The notes under the pieces are model-generated. The model worked only from the letters and a program-made list of their open reading frames with translations. It did no database searches and was not told where the DNA came from. Below are positions 16,956 to 24,849 of a DNA stretch of 64,000 nucleotides, piece by piece. The stretch covers positions 1 to 64,000 of the forward strand of contig JBGAVG010000003.1 in assembly GCA_044228245.1 (NCBI GenBank), read 5' to 3'. Origin of the DNA: Methylotenera_A sp044228245 (GTDB taxonomy: Bacteria; Pseudomonadota; Gammaproteobacteria; Burkholderiales; Methylophilaceae). Position 1 is the stretch's first letter, and each line of letters begins with the position of its first letter. The position numbers and the translations under genes are program-made.

Positions 16956-17614
16956 ACTTGTACGTGGTAGTAGAAGGTAGCAGTACAGAAGTAAAGGTAT
17001 ATCCAAGTTGGATTTCTCAAGTAAATAAAGATCTAGTGAGGGTAAGCTATATAAATGATGTAGTTCACAATAATTACATATTATTCAGCGGAGGTGGTTA
17101 TCCTTATATTTATAAAATGATAGATAATGCGATTGCGGATATAGAAACAAATCATCAATTTGATCGCTTGGTAGTGGCAATGGATTCAGAAGATGAAGAT
17201 TACGCATCACGGTATAACGAAGTTGAAGCATATATATTAGCGAGGAAGCCGCGGGTGCCTTATAAAATTGTGATTCAACATTTCTGTATAGAAGCATGGG
17301 CATTGGGGAATAGCAAATTTCTAGGCAAAAAACCACAGGGTGAACCTTTATCAACATACAAAAAAATATTTGATGTGAATATAGATGATCCTGAGTTGCT
17401 TCCACCTTTCCCATCAAAAAAATGGAATAGGGCTCGTTTTGCAGAACAGTATCTAAAAATTGCTATTAAAAATAGAAATCAGCATCTTACCTATAGTAAA
17501 TCTGATCCACATATTATTGCTCACCACTCATATTTTGGCGAATTAAGATTAAGATTAAACAGTAAGAAACATATCAAGAGCTTTGGTAATTTTATAGACG
17601 CATTTGAAATATGA
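16952..17614 (+). CDS. TOPRIM/DUF4276-like partner of the ATPase (putative nuclease effector)
   Basis: The 220-residue protein starts with a beta strand and acidic motif, YVVVEGSSTEVKVYPSWI (Glu8), followed by a second acidic motif VVAMDSEDED (78-81) and HFCIEAWALGN (Glu114). This order matches TOPRIM-like proteins such as DUF4276, RloB and AriB-type effectors, which bind metal and often cut DNA or tRNA. It overlaps the ATPase stop by four bases. It is probably the effector released or activated by the ATPase on infection. I cannot place it in a named family with certainty. Confidence 0.7.
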   Translation: MNLYVVVEGSSTEVKVYPSWISQVNKDLVRVSYINDVVHNNYILFSGGGYPYIYKMIDNAIADIETNHQFDRLVVAMDSEDEDYASRYNEVEAYILARKPRVPYKIVIQHFCIEAWALGNSKFLGKKPQGEPLSTYKKIFDVNIDDPELLPPFPSKKWNRARFAEQYLKIAIKNRNQHLTYSKSDPHIIAHHSYFGELRLRLNSKKHIKSFGNFIDAFEI

Positions 17615-17853
17615 TATGAAGTTAAACTCACTTATGGATCATCTTTTATTTTAAGGATAGGGTCGATAGTCAGAAGCATTCAATTAATTAAATCCTATAG
17701 TTATTTTTTAAGAATTCATCTTTTCATGTCTAATAAAACGAAGGCGTATAAGGCTGAAACTAGGCTTTCTAAGGCAAGCTAAGCAAAATTATTAGACACT
17801 AATTTATATAATATATTTATATTTCATAGTGTTACATGATTATACAACCTAGG

Positions 17854-17898
17854 TTGTGATTCCAGTTGTCGTGGGTTCGAGCCCCATCAGCCACCCCA
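17854..17898 (+). repeat. attR, 45-bp copy of the tRNA-His 3' end
   Basis: This is identical over 45 bp to 11145-11189 and contains half of the anticodon arm, the T arm and acceptor end with CCA. No 5' half is present, so it is not a functional tRNA. Confidence 0.93.
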
Positions 17899-17965
17899 AC
17901 CCCCTTATTTCAATTGTTTAAAATAGACCTTAAGAGGATGATCAGCTTGGGCCAAAGGTCATCGT

Positions 17966-18439
17966 TCACCTTCTTTTCTTGTAATATCCCACCAGCTCGC
18001 ACTGCGCTAGGATGTGTCCCTGCATCGCTTTTTCTAATGCTATTTTGGTCGCTGGTTGCAGGGCTGGAAGGACAACGTCGAGCGCATAGAGCTTGTGGCA
18101 GTATCTGTGGCGCCCTATTGGCGGGCATGGTCCGCGGTACCCGGTTTGATTCCAGTCATTCAGGCCGTTGAGCGTGCCTGCTGGCAGCTCTGGAAGCCCT
18201 GATTCCCCTGCATCTAAGCCTGCCGAGTGAGGTGTGATATTGTATAGCACCCAATGAACCCAGGTCATTTTGGGCGCAGCCGGGTCGGGTGCATCAGGGT
18301 CGTCAACGATGAGAGCCAGGCTTTTTGTGCCCACAGGAATGTCCGACCATGCAAGGGGTGGAGACTGCTCAGCCCCCTCACAGGTATACTGGCTTGGAAC
18401 GTCTCCAAACTGGAGAAAGGCACTTGAACTTAGGTTCAT
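17966..18439 (-). CDS. YbhB/YbcL family PEBP-like protein
   Basis: A 157-residue protein of the phosphatidylethanolamine-binding/Raf-kinase-inhibitor-like family. Family features are FTCEG-type YTCEGAEQSPPLAWSDIP, the DPDAPDP segment (DDPDAPDPAAPKMTWVHWVLYNI) split over the ligand pocket, and GYRGPCPPIGRHRYCHKLYALD. The His and Asp of the pocket are present. No signal peptide is evident. The physiological role of bacterial members is poorly known. It lies alone on the minus strand just inside attR. Confidence 0.88.
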   Translation of the reverse strand: MNLSSSAFLQFGDVPSQYTCEGAEQSPPLAWSDIPVGTKSLALIVDDPDAPDPAAPKMTWVHWVLYNITPHSAGLDAGESGLPELPAGTLNGLNDWNQTGYRGPCPPIGRHRYCHKLYALDVVLPALQPATKIALEKAMQGHILAQCELVGYYKKRR

Positions 18440-18444
18440 GATCG

Positions 18445-18463
18445 AATAAAAATAATCATTATC
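18445..18463. promoter_or_regulatory. Fur-box-like sequence upstream of the PEBP gene
   Basis: These 19 bases match the Fur consensus GATAATGATAATCATTATC at 16 positions by eye. The 3' part also forms an inverted repeat CATTATCA (18457-18464) / TGATAATG (18473-18480). It lies 6 bp upstream of the PEBP start and 230 bp before ald. AT-rich sequence can match by chance. Confidence 0.3.
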
Positions 18464-18692
18464 AGGCTACAGTGATAATGTATCACATGCAAAAATACGG
18501 GGAAACTAACCAGGTAAAATCAAAGGTTATGCAAGGTTTCTGGCATTACGTTGTTGGCTAGACATATTAAAATCAACCGTAAGCCTGATTTACTCTGATA
18601 TGATATCTGGCACTAGAGAAGCTGGATAGACAAGCTGGATAATGCTTGGCTTCTTGATTGAAACGGCAATTATTTTGAGGAGCTAATAATAA

Positions 18693-19805
18693 ATGCTAAT
18701 CGGTGTCCCCAAAGAAATCAAAGTGCGTGAATATAGAGTTGGTCTGGTGCCAGCCAATGTAAGGGAGTTGGTGGCACGTGGCCACGAGGTCATTGTCGAA
18801 ACCAGGGCGGGTGAAGGGATCGGCGCCAGTGACGAGCAATACCAAGCGGCAGGCGCAACCATCATCAAGTCGGCGCAGGAAGTGTTCGAACATGCCAAGC
18901 TGATCGTCAAAGTCAAAGAGCCTCAAGCCATCGAACGACAATGGCTTAAGCCAGGACAGATTCTCTTTACCTATCTGCACCTTGCGCCGGATCCGGAACA
19001 AGCGAATGATCTGATTGATTCCGGTGCAACCTGCATTGCCTATGAAACGGTCACCGCAGACGGCGGTGGTTTGCCTTTGCTGGCGCCCATGTCTGAGGTG
19101 GCCGGCAGGCTTTCGGTTCAGGCTGGTGCATATTTTCTTGAAAAAACACATGGCGGACTTGGCATCCTGCTGGGCGGCGTGCCTGGGGTAGAGCCAGCCA
19201 TCGTAACAGTGATCGGCGGCGGGGTGGTCGGTACGCATGCAATTGATGTCGCGCTCGGCATGGGTGCCACCGTGTCGGTGCTGGATCGCAATGTCAACGT
19301 TCTGCGTAATCTCCGCAAGCAATTCGGCCATCGCCTGAATACCGTTTATTCAACCTCAGATGCAATCGAGCACCACTGTAGTATTGCCGATCTTGTGATC
19401 GGCGGAGTGCTGGTTGCCGGGGCGGCGGCTCCCAAGCTCATCACGCGCGACATAGTCAGGGGCATGAAACCAGGAAGCGTGATCGTGGATGTGGCAATTG
19501 ACCAAGGCGGTTGCTGTGAAACCGCTCGCCCGACCACGCACGATGCACCGACTTATGTGGTCGATGGTGTGATCCATTACTGTGTCGCCAATATGCCGGG
19601 CGCCGTACCGCGCACTTCGACTTATGCGCTCAATAATGCCACGCTGCCTTATGTACTGGCACTTGCAGATCATGACTTGCAAGCGTTGCGGTATGACCGG
19701 CATCTTTTGAACGGGCTGAACGTGCATCAGGGCAGGGTGACTAATCTACCCGTTGCTACCGCTCTCGGGCTCGCATTCTACGAGCCTGCTGCTGCACTGG
19801 GATAG
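18693..19805 (+). CDS. ald: alanine dehydrogenase
   Basis: It reversibly deaminates L-alanine to pyruvate with NAD. The 370-residue length is standard. The N-terminus MLIGVPKEIKVREYRVGLVP carries the substrate-binding Arg, then KVKEPQ (catalytic Lys region), YLHLAPDPE with the catalytic His, and an NAD-binding VTVIGGGVVGTHAIDVALGMGA. The DQGGCCETARPTTH segment near 270 is also typical. A GAGGAG ribosome site precedes ATG 18693. It stands alone between two tRNA-His remnants and may be island cargo. Confidence 0.95.
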   Translation: MLIGVPKEIKVREYRVGLVPANVRELVARGHEVIVETRAGEGIGASDEQYQAAGATIIKSAQEVFEHAKLIVKVKEPQAIERQWLKPGQILFTYLHLAPDPEQANDLIDSGATCIAYETVTADGGGLPLLAPMSEVAGRLSVQAGAYFLEKTHGGLGILLGGVPGVEPAIVTVIGGGVVGTHAIDVALGMGATVSVLDRNVNVLRNLRKQFGHRLNTVYSTSDAIEHHCSIADLVIGGVLVAGAAAPKLITRDIVRGMKPGSVIVDVAIDQGGCCETARPTTHDAPTYVVDGVIHYCVANMPGAVPRTSTYALNNATLPYVLALADHDLQALRYDRHLLNGLNVHQGRVTNLPVATALGLAFYEPAAALG

Positions 19806-19850
19806 CTCAAGCATTAACAAGAAAAAACTCTCCTCTTCTATTCTTTGAAT

Positions 19851-19890
19851 GATTCCAGTGGTCGCGGACTCGAGCCCTTTTGCCACCCCA
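19851..19890 (+). repeat. degenerate third copy of the tRNA-His 3' end
   Basis: The stretch aligns with the att core from GATTCCAGT through CTCGAGCCC to GCCACCCCA, with about eight differences including a one-base deletion. It retains the end with encoded CCA. It probably marks the outer border of an older insertion at tRNA-His. Confidence 0.65.
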
Positions 19891-19991
19891 TCTCACTTTT
19901 TCAAGTTGCTTCCCATTGATAGCCTGCTTTATAACGGTTATAGTGTATCTAACAAACAAAAATAATCGTTTCAAATTAAAAGGATAAATCA

Positions 19992-21416
19992 ATGGCTGAG
20001 CTACGTCCGGTGCTCATCATTATTGATGATGACCCGCTCATTACCGATACCCTGCACTTTGTGCTAAGCAAGCATTTTGAAGTGTGTGTCGCCGATTCAC
20101 GCGCGCAGGCTAAAAGCCTACTAAGACAACTCGAAGAGCCGCCGTCGCTCGCCTTGGTCGATTTAGGCCTGCCTCCCATGCAACACAAGCCGGACGAGGG
20201 CTTTAAGATGATTGGTGAGTTGCTGGCGCACTCGCCCAGCATGAAAATCCACGTGCTTTCTGGCCAAAGTGATGATGTGAATGTGAAGCATGCACTGGCC
20301 TTGGGCGCCCTCGATTTCATTCCCAAACCTTGTGATGTTGAGCGTTTAAAAGAGCTGCTGCTCAATTCGTTAAAAGTCCAAAGTGTTGAATTAACTGAAA
20401 AACCCGAAGATAAAAACGGCGGCATGATAGGCGAAAGCTTGCCCATGCAAACATTGATAACGCAAATTCGCCAATTTGCAGATTCGCCTTTCCCGGTGCT
20501 GATCGAGGGCGAATCGGGTAGCGGTAAAGAGCGTGTCGCCAGTAACTTTCACCGCTTTAGCAAGCGCGCAAAACAGCCTTATTTATCCATTAACTGTGCA
20601 GCTATCTCACCTATGCTGGCGGAATCCATCTTATTTGGCCATGCTAAAGGCGCTTTTACTGGCGCGAACACTGCGAATGCGGGTTACTTTGAAGAGGTGG
20701 GCGAAGGTACGCTGTTTCTGGATGAAATTGGCGAGTTGCCATTGGAAATGCAGGCCAAATTGCTGCGCGTGTTAGAAAATGGCGAATACACGCGTGTTGG
20801 CGAAACGCAGGTGCGCAAGAGCAAAGCACGTGTAGTAGCTGCCACTAACCGAGATTTGCGAGCAGAAGTGCGTGCCGGCAATTTCAGGTCGGATTTATAT
20901 CATCGTTTAGGCGTTTTTGCGGTTAAAGTACCGCCTTTGCGCGATTTAGGCGAGGATAGTTTGATATTGCTGGAACACTTTAATGCGTTTTATGCGCGCG
21001 AAACTGGTCAGCAAACTTTTAAACTGGACGATAAAGCCAAAGCGCGCTGGCTAAGTTATCACTTTCCAGGCAATGTGCGAGAATTGCGTAATATCATCAT
21101 TCGGCTAATCGCGAAATATGCCGGACAAACCGTCAATGAAACACAGCTTTCCGCTGAGCTGGATTTATCGCGCCAAAATGAGATGGATAGCGGCACGGCT
21201 ATAGTCACTAACAGTGGCGATTTATCAAGTTATGCCATGCAGCACTTACAAAACGAAGCAAATGTGAGCTTGGATCAAGTACTAAAATCATGGGAGAAAG
21301 CATACGTCAGTGCCGCTATGCATATTACCCATGGCAATTTAAGCCAGGCCGCTAAAATGTTAGGCATTAACCGCACGACATTGTACAGCCGCATACAGCT
21401 TCAAGAAGAAAAATAG
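19992..21416 (+). CDS. sigma-54-dependent response regulator (Fis family)
   Basis: An NtrC-type activator of 474 residues: receiver domain (1-120, acidic pocket DDD at 12-14, phosphoacceptor Asp57 in LALVDLGLP), AAA domain (about 145-375) with Walker A GESGSGKE near 172, the sigma-54 contact GAFTGA near 220, and a C-terminal Fis-type helix-turn-helix (about 430-470, HGNLSQAAKMLGINRTTLYSR). It would drive sigma-54 promoters on phosphorylation. No histidine kinase gene is adjacent. It heads the MSHA-like locus, with mshM 11 bp downstream. A TATAAC-G-GTTATA palindrome at 19930-19942 lies upstream. Confidence 0.93.
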   Translation: MAELRPVLIIIDDDPLITDTLHFVLSKHFEVCVADSRAQAKSLLRQLEEPPSLALVDLGLPPMQHKPDEGFKMIGELLAHSPSMKIHVLSGQSDDVNVKHALALGALDFIPKPCDVERLKELLLNSLKVQSVELTEKPEDKNGGMIGESLPMQTLITQIRQFADSPFPVLIEGESGSGKERVASNFHRFSKRAKQPYLSINCAAISPMLAESILFGHAKGAFTGANTANAGYFEEVGEGTLFLDEIGELPLEMQAKLLRVLENGEYTRVGETQVRKSKARVVAATNRDLRAEVRAGNFRSDLYHRLGVFAVKVPPLRDLGEDSLILLEHFNAFYARETGQQTFKLDDKAKARWLSYHFPGNVRELRNIIIRLIAKYAGQTVNETQLSAELDLSRQNEMDSGTAIVTNSGDLSSYAMQHLQNEANVSLDQVLKSWEKAYVSAAMHITHGNLSQAAKMLGINRTTLYSRIQLQEEK

Positions 21417-21427
21417 AGAGGGTGTGA

Positions 21428-22825
21428 ATGTATTACGCCCATTTTGGCTTGAAGGAGCCGCCATTCAAAATCACCCCGAACACTGAAGTTTTTTACACTG
21501 GCGGCAATCGCGGTGCGGTGCTGGATGCCCTGATCTACGCCATCAATAGCGGTGAGGGCATTATCAAGGTGGTGGGTGAAGTCGGCAGCGGCAAAACCAT
21601 GTTGTGCCGGATGTTGCAGACTATGCTGCCCGACAAGATTGAGAGCATTTATCTGGCTAACCCCAGCGTCGCGCCAGAAGACGTGTTGCATGCTATAGCC
21701 TTTGAGTTGCAGCTTAAATTACCTAAAAACGCAGACCGCCTGAAGGTGATGCAAGTGCTGCAAACGCATTTGTTGGCGCGGCATGCGGCAGGCAAGCAAG
21801 TGGTGATTTTTGTAGAAGAAGCGCAAGGTATGCCGTTGGCAACCCTGGAAGAAATCCGCCTGCTTTCAAACCTGGAAACCAAGCATGACAAGCTGCTGCA
21901 AATCGTGCTGTTTGGCCAGCCAGAACTCGATGAGAATCTAAATCAAATGAATATTCGCCAATTGCGCGAACGTATTACCCACAGCTTTAATCTGGCACCT
22001 TTGCGCACAGAAGAAATTGGCGAATATCTTATTTTCAGGCTCCGCTCAGCTGGTTATTTTGGCCCGCCCTTATTCAATACTGCGGCCATCAAAAAACTGG
22101 CCAATGCCGCCAACGGCCTTGTGCGGCGGGTGAATATTCTGGCAGATAAAGCATTGCTGGCTGCGTTTGCAGAAAACGTATATTTAGTGACACCTAAGCA
22201 TGTGCAAGCGGCGATTGCTGATAGCGAATTTGGCGTGGAAAAAGCAAAATCCATTGCCAGGCAATCTCAAGTGTTCATTTGGGTGGCCTTGCTGGCGCTG
22301 GGTTTGGCGCTTGGCTATGCAGTAAGCATGTGGACGCAAAAACAATCAGCTACTCAAGCTGATAAGCCTGAAATCGCAGTGACAGAGCGCCAGACGAAAG
22401 CGAGCGCACCCGCAAGCGAAGCCAGGGCAGAGGAAGCCAAGCCCGGAGAAACGCAGCAAGTAAACCCGGCTCCCTCTGCAAACACAACAACAAATCCGCA
22501 GACGGATATCTTGACACAGCGCTTAAACGCCACCTCGGCTTGGCTTGCCAGCCAGCCGCCCAGTACAGTGAGTATTCAGCTGATGGGGGCCAGTAGCGAT
22601 ACGCAGCTAAAAAATGATCTGGAGGTACTAAGCCAGCAGATCGAGCTGGATAATATTTATGTCTATCGAACCAAAGTGAATAACCAGCCATTTTTAACGG
22701 TGCTGTACGGCAGTTTTGCCAATCGGCTAGAGGCGACGCAGGCTTTGCAAAAATTACCTGCGGAACTGCAGAGAAATCGTCCGCAATTACGCACCATTGC
22801 AGGGGTGTTACAAGAAACCAAATAA
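21428..22825 (+). CDS. mshM: MSHA biogenesis ATPase MshM-like (ExeA family)
   Basis: ExeA/MshM proteins are inner-membrane AAA ATPases that help assemble the secretin through peptidoglycan. The 465 residues begin MYYAHFGLKEPPFKITPN, the ExeA family signature, with Walker A GEVGSGKT (about 55-62), Walker B VVIFVEEAQ (about 120) and a transmembrane segment near 280-300 (VFIWVALLALGLALGYAV). A Pro/Ala-rich linker and a C-terminal SPOR-like region (about 370-460) follow, which could bind glycan. It lies 11 bp after the regulator and precedes the secretin gene. Confidence 0.88.
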   Translation: MYYAHFGLKEPPFKITPNTEVFYTGGNRGAVLDALIYAINSGEGIIKVVGEVGSGKTMLCRMLQTMLPDKIESIYLANPSVAPEDVLHAIAFELQLKLPKNADRLKVMQVLQTHLLARHAAGKQVVIFVEEAQGMPLATLEEIRLLSNLETKHDKLLQIVLFGQPELDENLNQMNIRQLRERITHSFNLAPLRTEEIGEYLIFRLRSAGYFGPPLFNTAAIKKLANAANGLVRRVNILADKALLAAFAENVYLVTPKHVQAAIADSEFGVEKAKSIARQSQVFIWVALLALGLALGYAVSMWTQKQSATQADKPEIAVTERQTKASAPASEARAEEAKPGETQQVNPAPSANTTTNPQTDILTQRLNATSAWLASQPPSTVSIQLMGASSDTQLKNDLEVLSQQIELDNIYVYRTKVNNQPFLTVLYGSFANRLEATQALQKLPAELQRNRPQLRTIAGVLQETK

Positions 22826-22946
22826 AGTTGTAAAAAAGCTAATCGTACAACTAAAATTATAAAACTTTCAATAAGTTAGTATTGCAATTTAATGCAGATT
22901 ATGCGATAACTGTCAAAGTGTAAAAATCTTTGGGAGTAGGCACGAC

Positions 22947-24830
22947 GTGCTTAATAACAACATTAAAGTTTATTTTGGCAGAGTTGGCTTGGTTGCAGTT
23001 GTTGGTTTGATACTTGTTTCCTGCGCGCACCAGTCTAAAGTGACGCCTTCTACAGGTCATATCGATGGCAAGGCCGACACACAAAACGCCCCTCAAGATA
23101 ACACAGCAGCTGCTCCCATTCCCAAGCTGGTGAGAAGCAGTCCACAATTACCCCCCCCTAAAGTCACTACCAAAGCGCAAACCTATAGCGTGGTGGTGAA
23201 CGAAGTGCCTGTGAAAGAGATTCTGTTTGCACTGGCACGCGAGAGCAAGATTAACATCGACATTCATCCTGCCATACGCGGCCGCGCTACGCTGAATGCG
23301 GTCGACCAAACTTTGCCGGCCATTCTGGAAAGGTTAGCCAAACAGGTGGATTTAACCTACCGGATGGATGGCAATGTGTTGCATATCACGCCTGATCAGC
23401 CGGTACTCAGAACCTATAAGGTTGATTATGTGAACATTAACCGAGATACAGAAGGCTTCATCGGAGCTGATGGTCAAATTTCTAGCTCTGCGCAGACTAG
23501 TGGCGGTACAGGTTCTTCAACTACTACTAGCGGGAACGGTGCTAATAACAGCTCTCGCACGCTGGTATCTAGTAAAGCTAAGAACCATTTGTGGGAATCG
23601 CTCATACAAAATATCAAAGATTTGTTAGCAGAAACAGACAAAGAAGTGATTGTGACAAGATTCGGCACCTTGGGTGAAAAAGACGCCAAGACAGAAAAAT
23701 CAAGCTCAGATGAAAATAAAGCTCAGGTGGATAACAACAAGGCTGAGGCAGATCAGCGCAAAGAGCAGCGATCCGAATACAAAACATTGTTTGCCGCTAA
23801 CGTGATTGCCAACCCGGAAACGGGGGTCATCAGCGTGCGGGCAACAAATAAGCAGCATGAAAAAGTGCAGGAATTTATAGACAAAGTCCTGCATGATGCC
23901 AGAAAACAGGTGTTGGTCGAAGCCACTATAGTTGAAGTGGTTCTAAAGGATAGCTTTCAAGCTGGGATAGATTGGAGCCGCTTAAATAATTCTGCTTCAA
24001 ACAGCGGTTTTGTTTTTGGTCAAAGGTTGGGGTCCAAAAATTTCAATATTAACAACAATGTAATACAAAGCACGGAAAATAAAAATGCGCTTGGCATAGG
24101 GACTGATGCAGGTATTGTTTTTGGCTATTTAAACCCCGTCAGCCGAATTGGGAATATCGCTGCCTCGATTAACTTGCTTAAGCAATTTGGCGACACTAAA
24201 GTGTTATCCAGCCCAAAGCTGATGGTGCTGAATAACCAAACCGCCGTGCTTAAAGTGGTGGATAACTTAGTGTATTTTACCGTTCAGGCCCAGCAAGCCA
24301 CTGTGGGAGGCACCGTTGGCGGTACTTTAGCTACGTTTACAACCACACCAAACACTGTGCCAGTTGGCATCGTGATGAGCGTGACACCCCAAATCAATGA
24401 CACAGGAAGTGTGGGCATCAATGTCCGGCCAAGCATTACAAGGGTGATAGATTCGGTGCAGGATCCGAACCCTAATTTGCGTACGGGTCAATTTAATACA
24501 GGCACGCCAATAAAAAGTGAAATACCAATCATTCAGGTGCGTGAGATGGAGTCCATGTTGCAGATCAATAGCGGTAGCACAGCGGTGTTAGGTGGGTTGA
24601 TGCAAGATGAGATTGTTCGGAACACCGATAAAGTTCCTGGTCTCAGCAATGTGCCTGGGGTAGGTAGTTTGTTTAAGGGTAAAAATGATGCGACTCGTAA
24701 AACTGAACTGGTGATTTTTCTGCGTCCAACAGTCATATCTAACGCCAGCCTAGAAAGCGATGAGCTGCAAAGCTATAAAAAGTATCTTCCAGCGCAACAA
24801 TTACAAAATGTGTTAGAAGAAGCGAATTAA
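22947..24830 (+). CDS. mshL: secretin MshL-like, outer-membrane channel lipoprotein
   Basis: Secretins form the multimeric outer-membrane pore of type II secretion and type IV pili. This 627-residue protein starts with a lipoprotein signal ending LVSC (cleavage before Cys about 27), then an STN/N0 domain (about 75-160), N1-like domain (about 290-330, ANVIANPETGVISVRAT), and the C-terminal secretin domain (about 320-610) with VLSSPKLMVLNNQTAVLKV and VPGVGSLFKGK. A Ser/Thr/Gly-rich insert (about 175-200) is notable. Start is GTG 22947 with GGGAG upstream. It fits MshL by neighbours. Confidence 0.92.
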   Translation: MLNNNIKVYFGRVGLVAVVGLILVSCAHQSKVTPSTGHIDGKADTQNAPQDNTAAAPIPKLVRSSPQLPPPKVTTKAQTYSVVVNEVPVKEILFALARESKINIDIHPAIRGRATLNAVDQTLPAILERLAKQVDLTYRMDGNVLHITPDQPVLRTYKVDYVNINRDTEGFIGADGQISSSAQTSGGTGSSTTTSGNGANNSSRTLVSSKAKNHLWESLIQNIKDLLAETDKEVIVTRFGTLGEKDAKTEKSSSDENKAQVDNNKAEADQRKEQRSEYKTLFAANVIANPETGVISVRATNKQHEKVQEFIDKVLHDARKQVLVEATIVEVVLKDSFQAGIDWSRLNNSASNSGFVFGQRLGSKNFNINNNVIQSTENKNALGIGTDAGIVFGYLNPVSRIGNIAASINLLKQFGDTKVLSSPKLMVLNNQTAVLKVVDNLVYFTVQAQQATVGGTVGGTLATFTTTPNTVPVGIVMSVTPQINDTGSVGINVRPSITRVIDSVQDPNPNLRTGQFNTGTPIKSEIPIIQVREMESMLQINSGSTAVLGGLMQDEIVRNTDKVPGLSNVPGVGSLFKGKNDATRKTELVIFLRPTVISNASLESDELQSYKKYLPAQQLQNVLEEAN

Positions 24831-24849
24831 TTAGTGAATCGGGTGATGT

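Larger units (their letters stand above)
11145..17898. mobile_element. integrated element in tRNA-His with Rep, integrase and a putative defence pair
   Basis: The element is about 6.7 kb between attL (11145-11189) and attR (17854-17898) and is clearly AT-richer than the genes around it. Minus-strand genes: an unknown 163-residue protein, a replication initiation protein, a DUF4224 protein, a tyrosine integrase and a Fic protein. Plus-strand genes: an ATPase and a TOPRIM-like protein. No capsid, relaxase, conjugation or coat genes are seen. It is therefore probably a small integrative replicon, phage satellite or mobilizable element whose Rep allows rolling-circle copying after excision. Both ends carry palindromes and shared 9-mers. 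Confidence 0.85.
17899..19850. mobile_element. probable older insertion between attR and a degenerate third att
   Basis: This segment with a PEBP gene and an alanine dehydrogenase gene lies between the exact tRNA-His copy at 17854-17898 and a decayed copy at 19851-19890. The arrangement fits an earlier insertion at the same tRNA that has lost its integrase. No recombinase gene or remnant is seen inside, so the claim rests on the repeated ends only. Confidence 0.45.

Noticed and set aside
17854..17898. Possible second tRNA-His gene
   Set aside because: Only the 3' 45 bases are present; there is no D arm or 5' acceptor strand, so it is an att copy and not a tRNA.
22826..22946. Sigma-54 promoter (-24/-12) in front of mshL
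   Set aside because: Expected because of the sigma-54 regulator, but no TGGCAC-N5-TTGCA-like match with correct spacing was found here or upstream of mshM.
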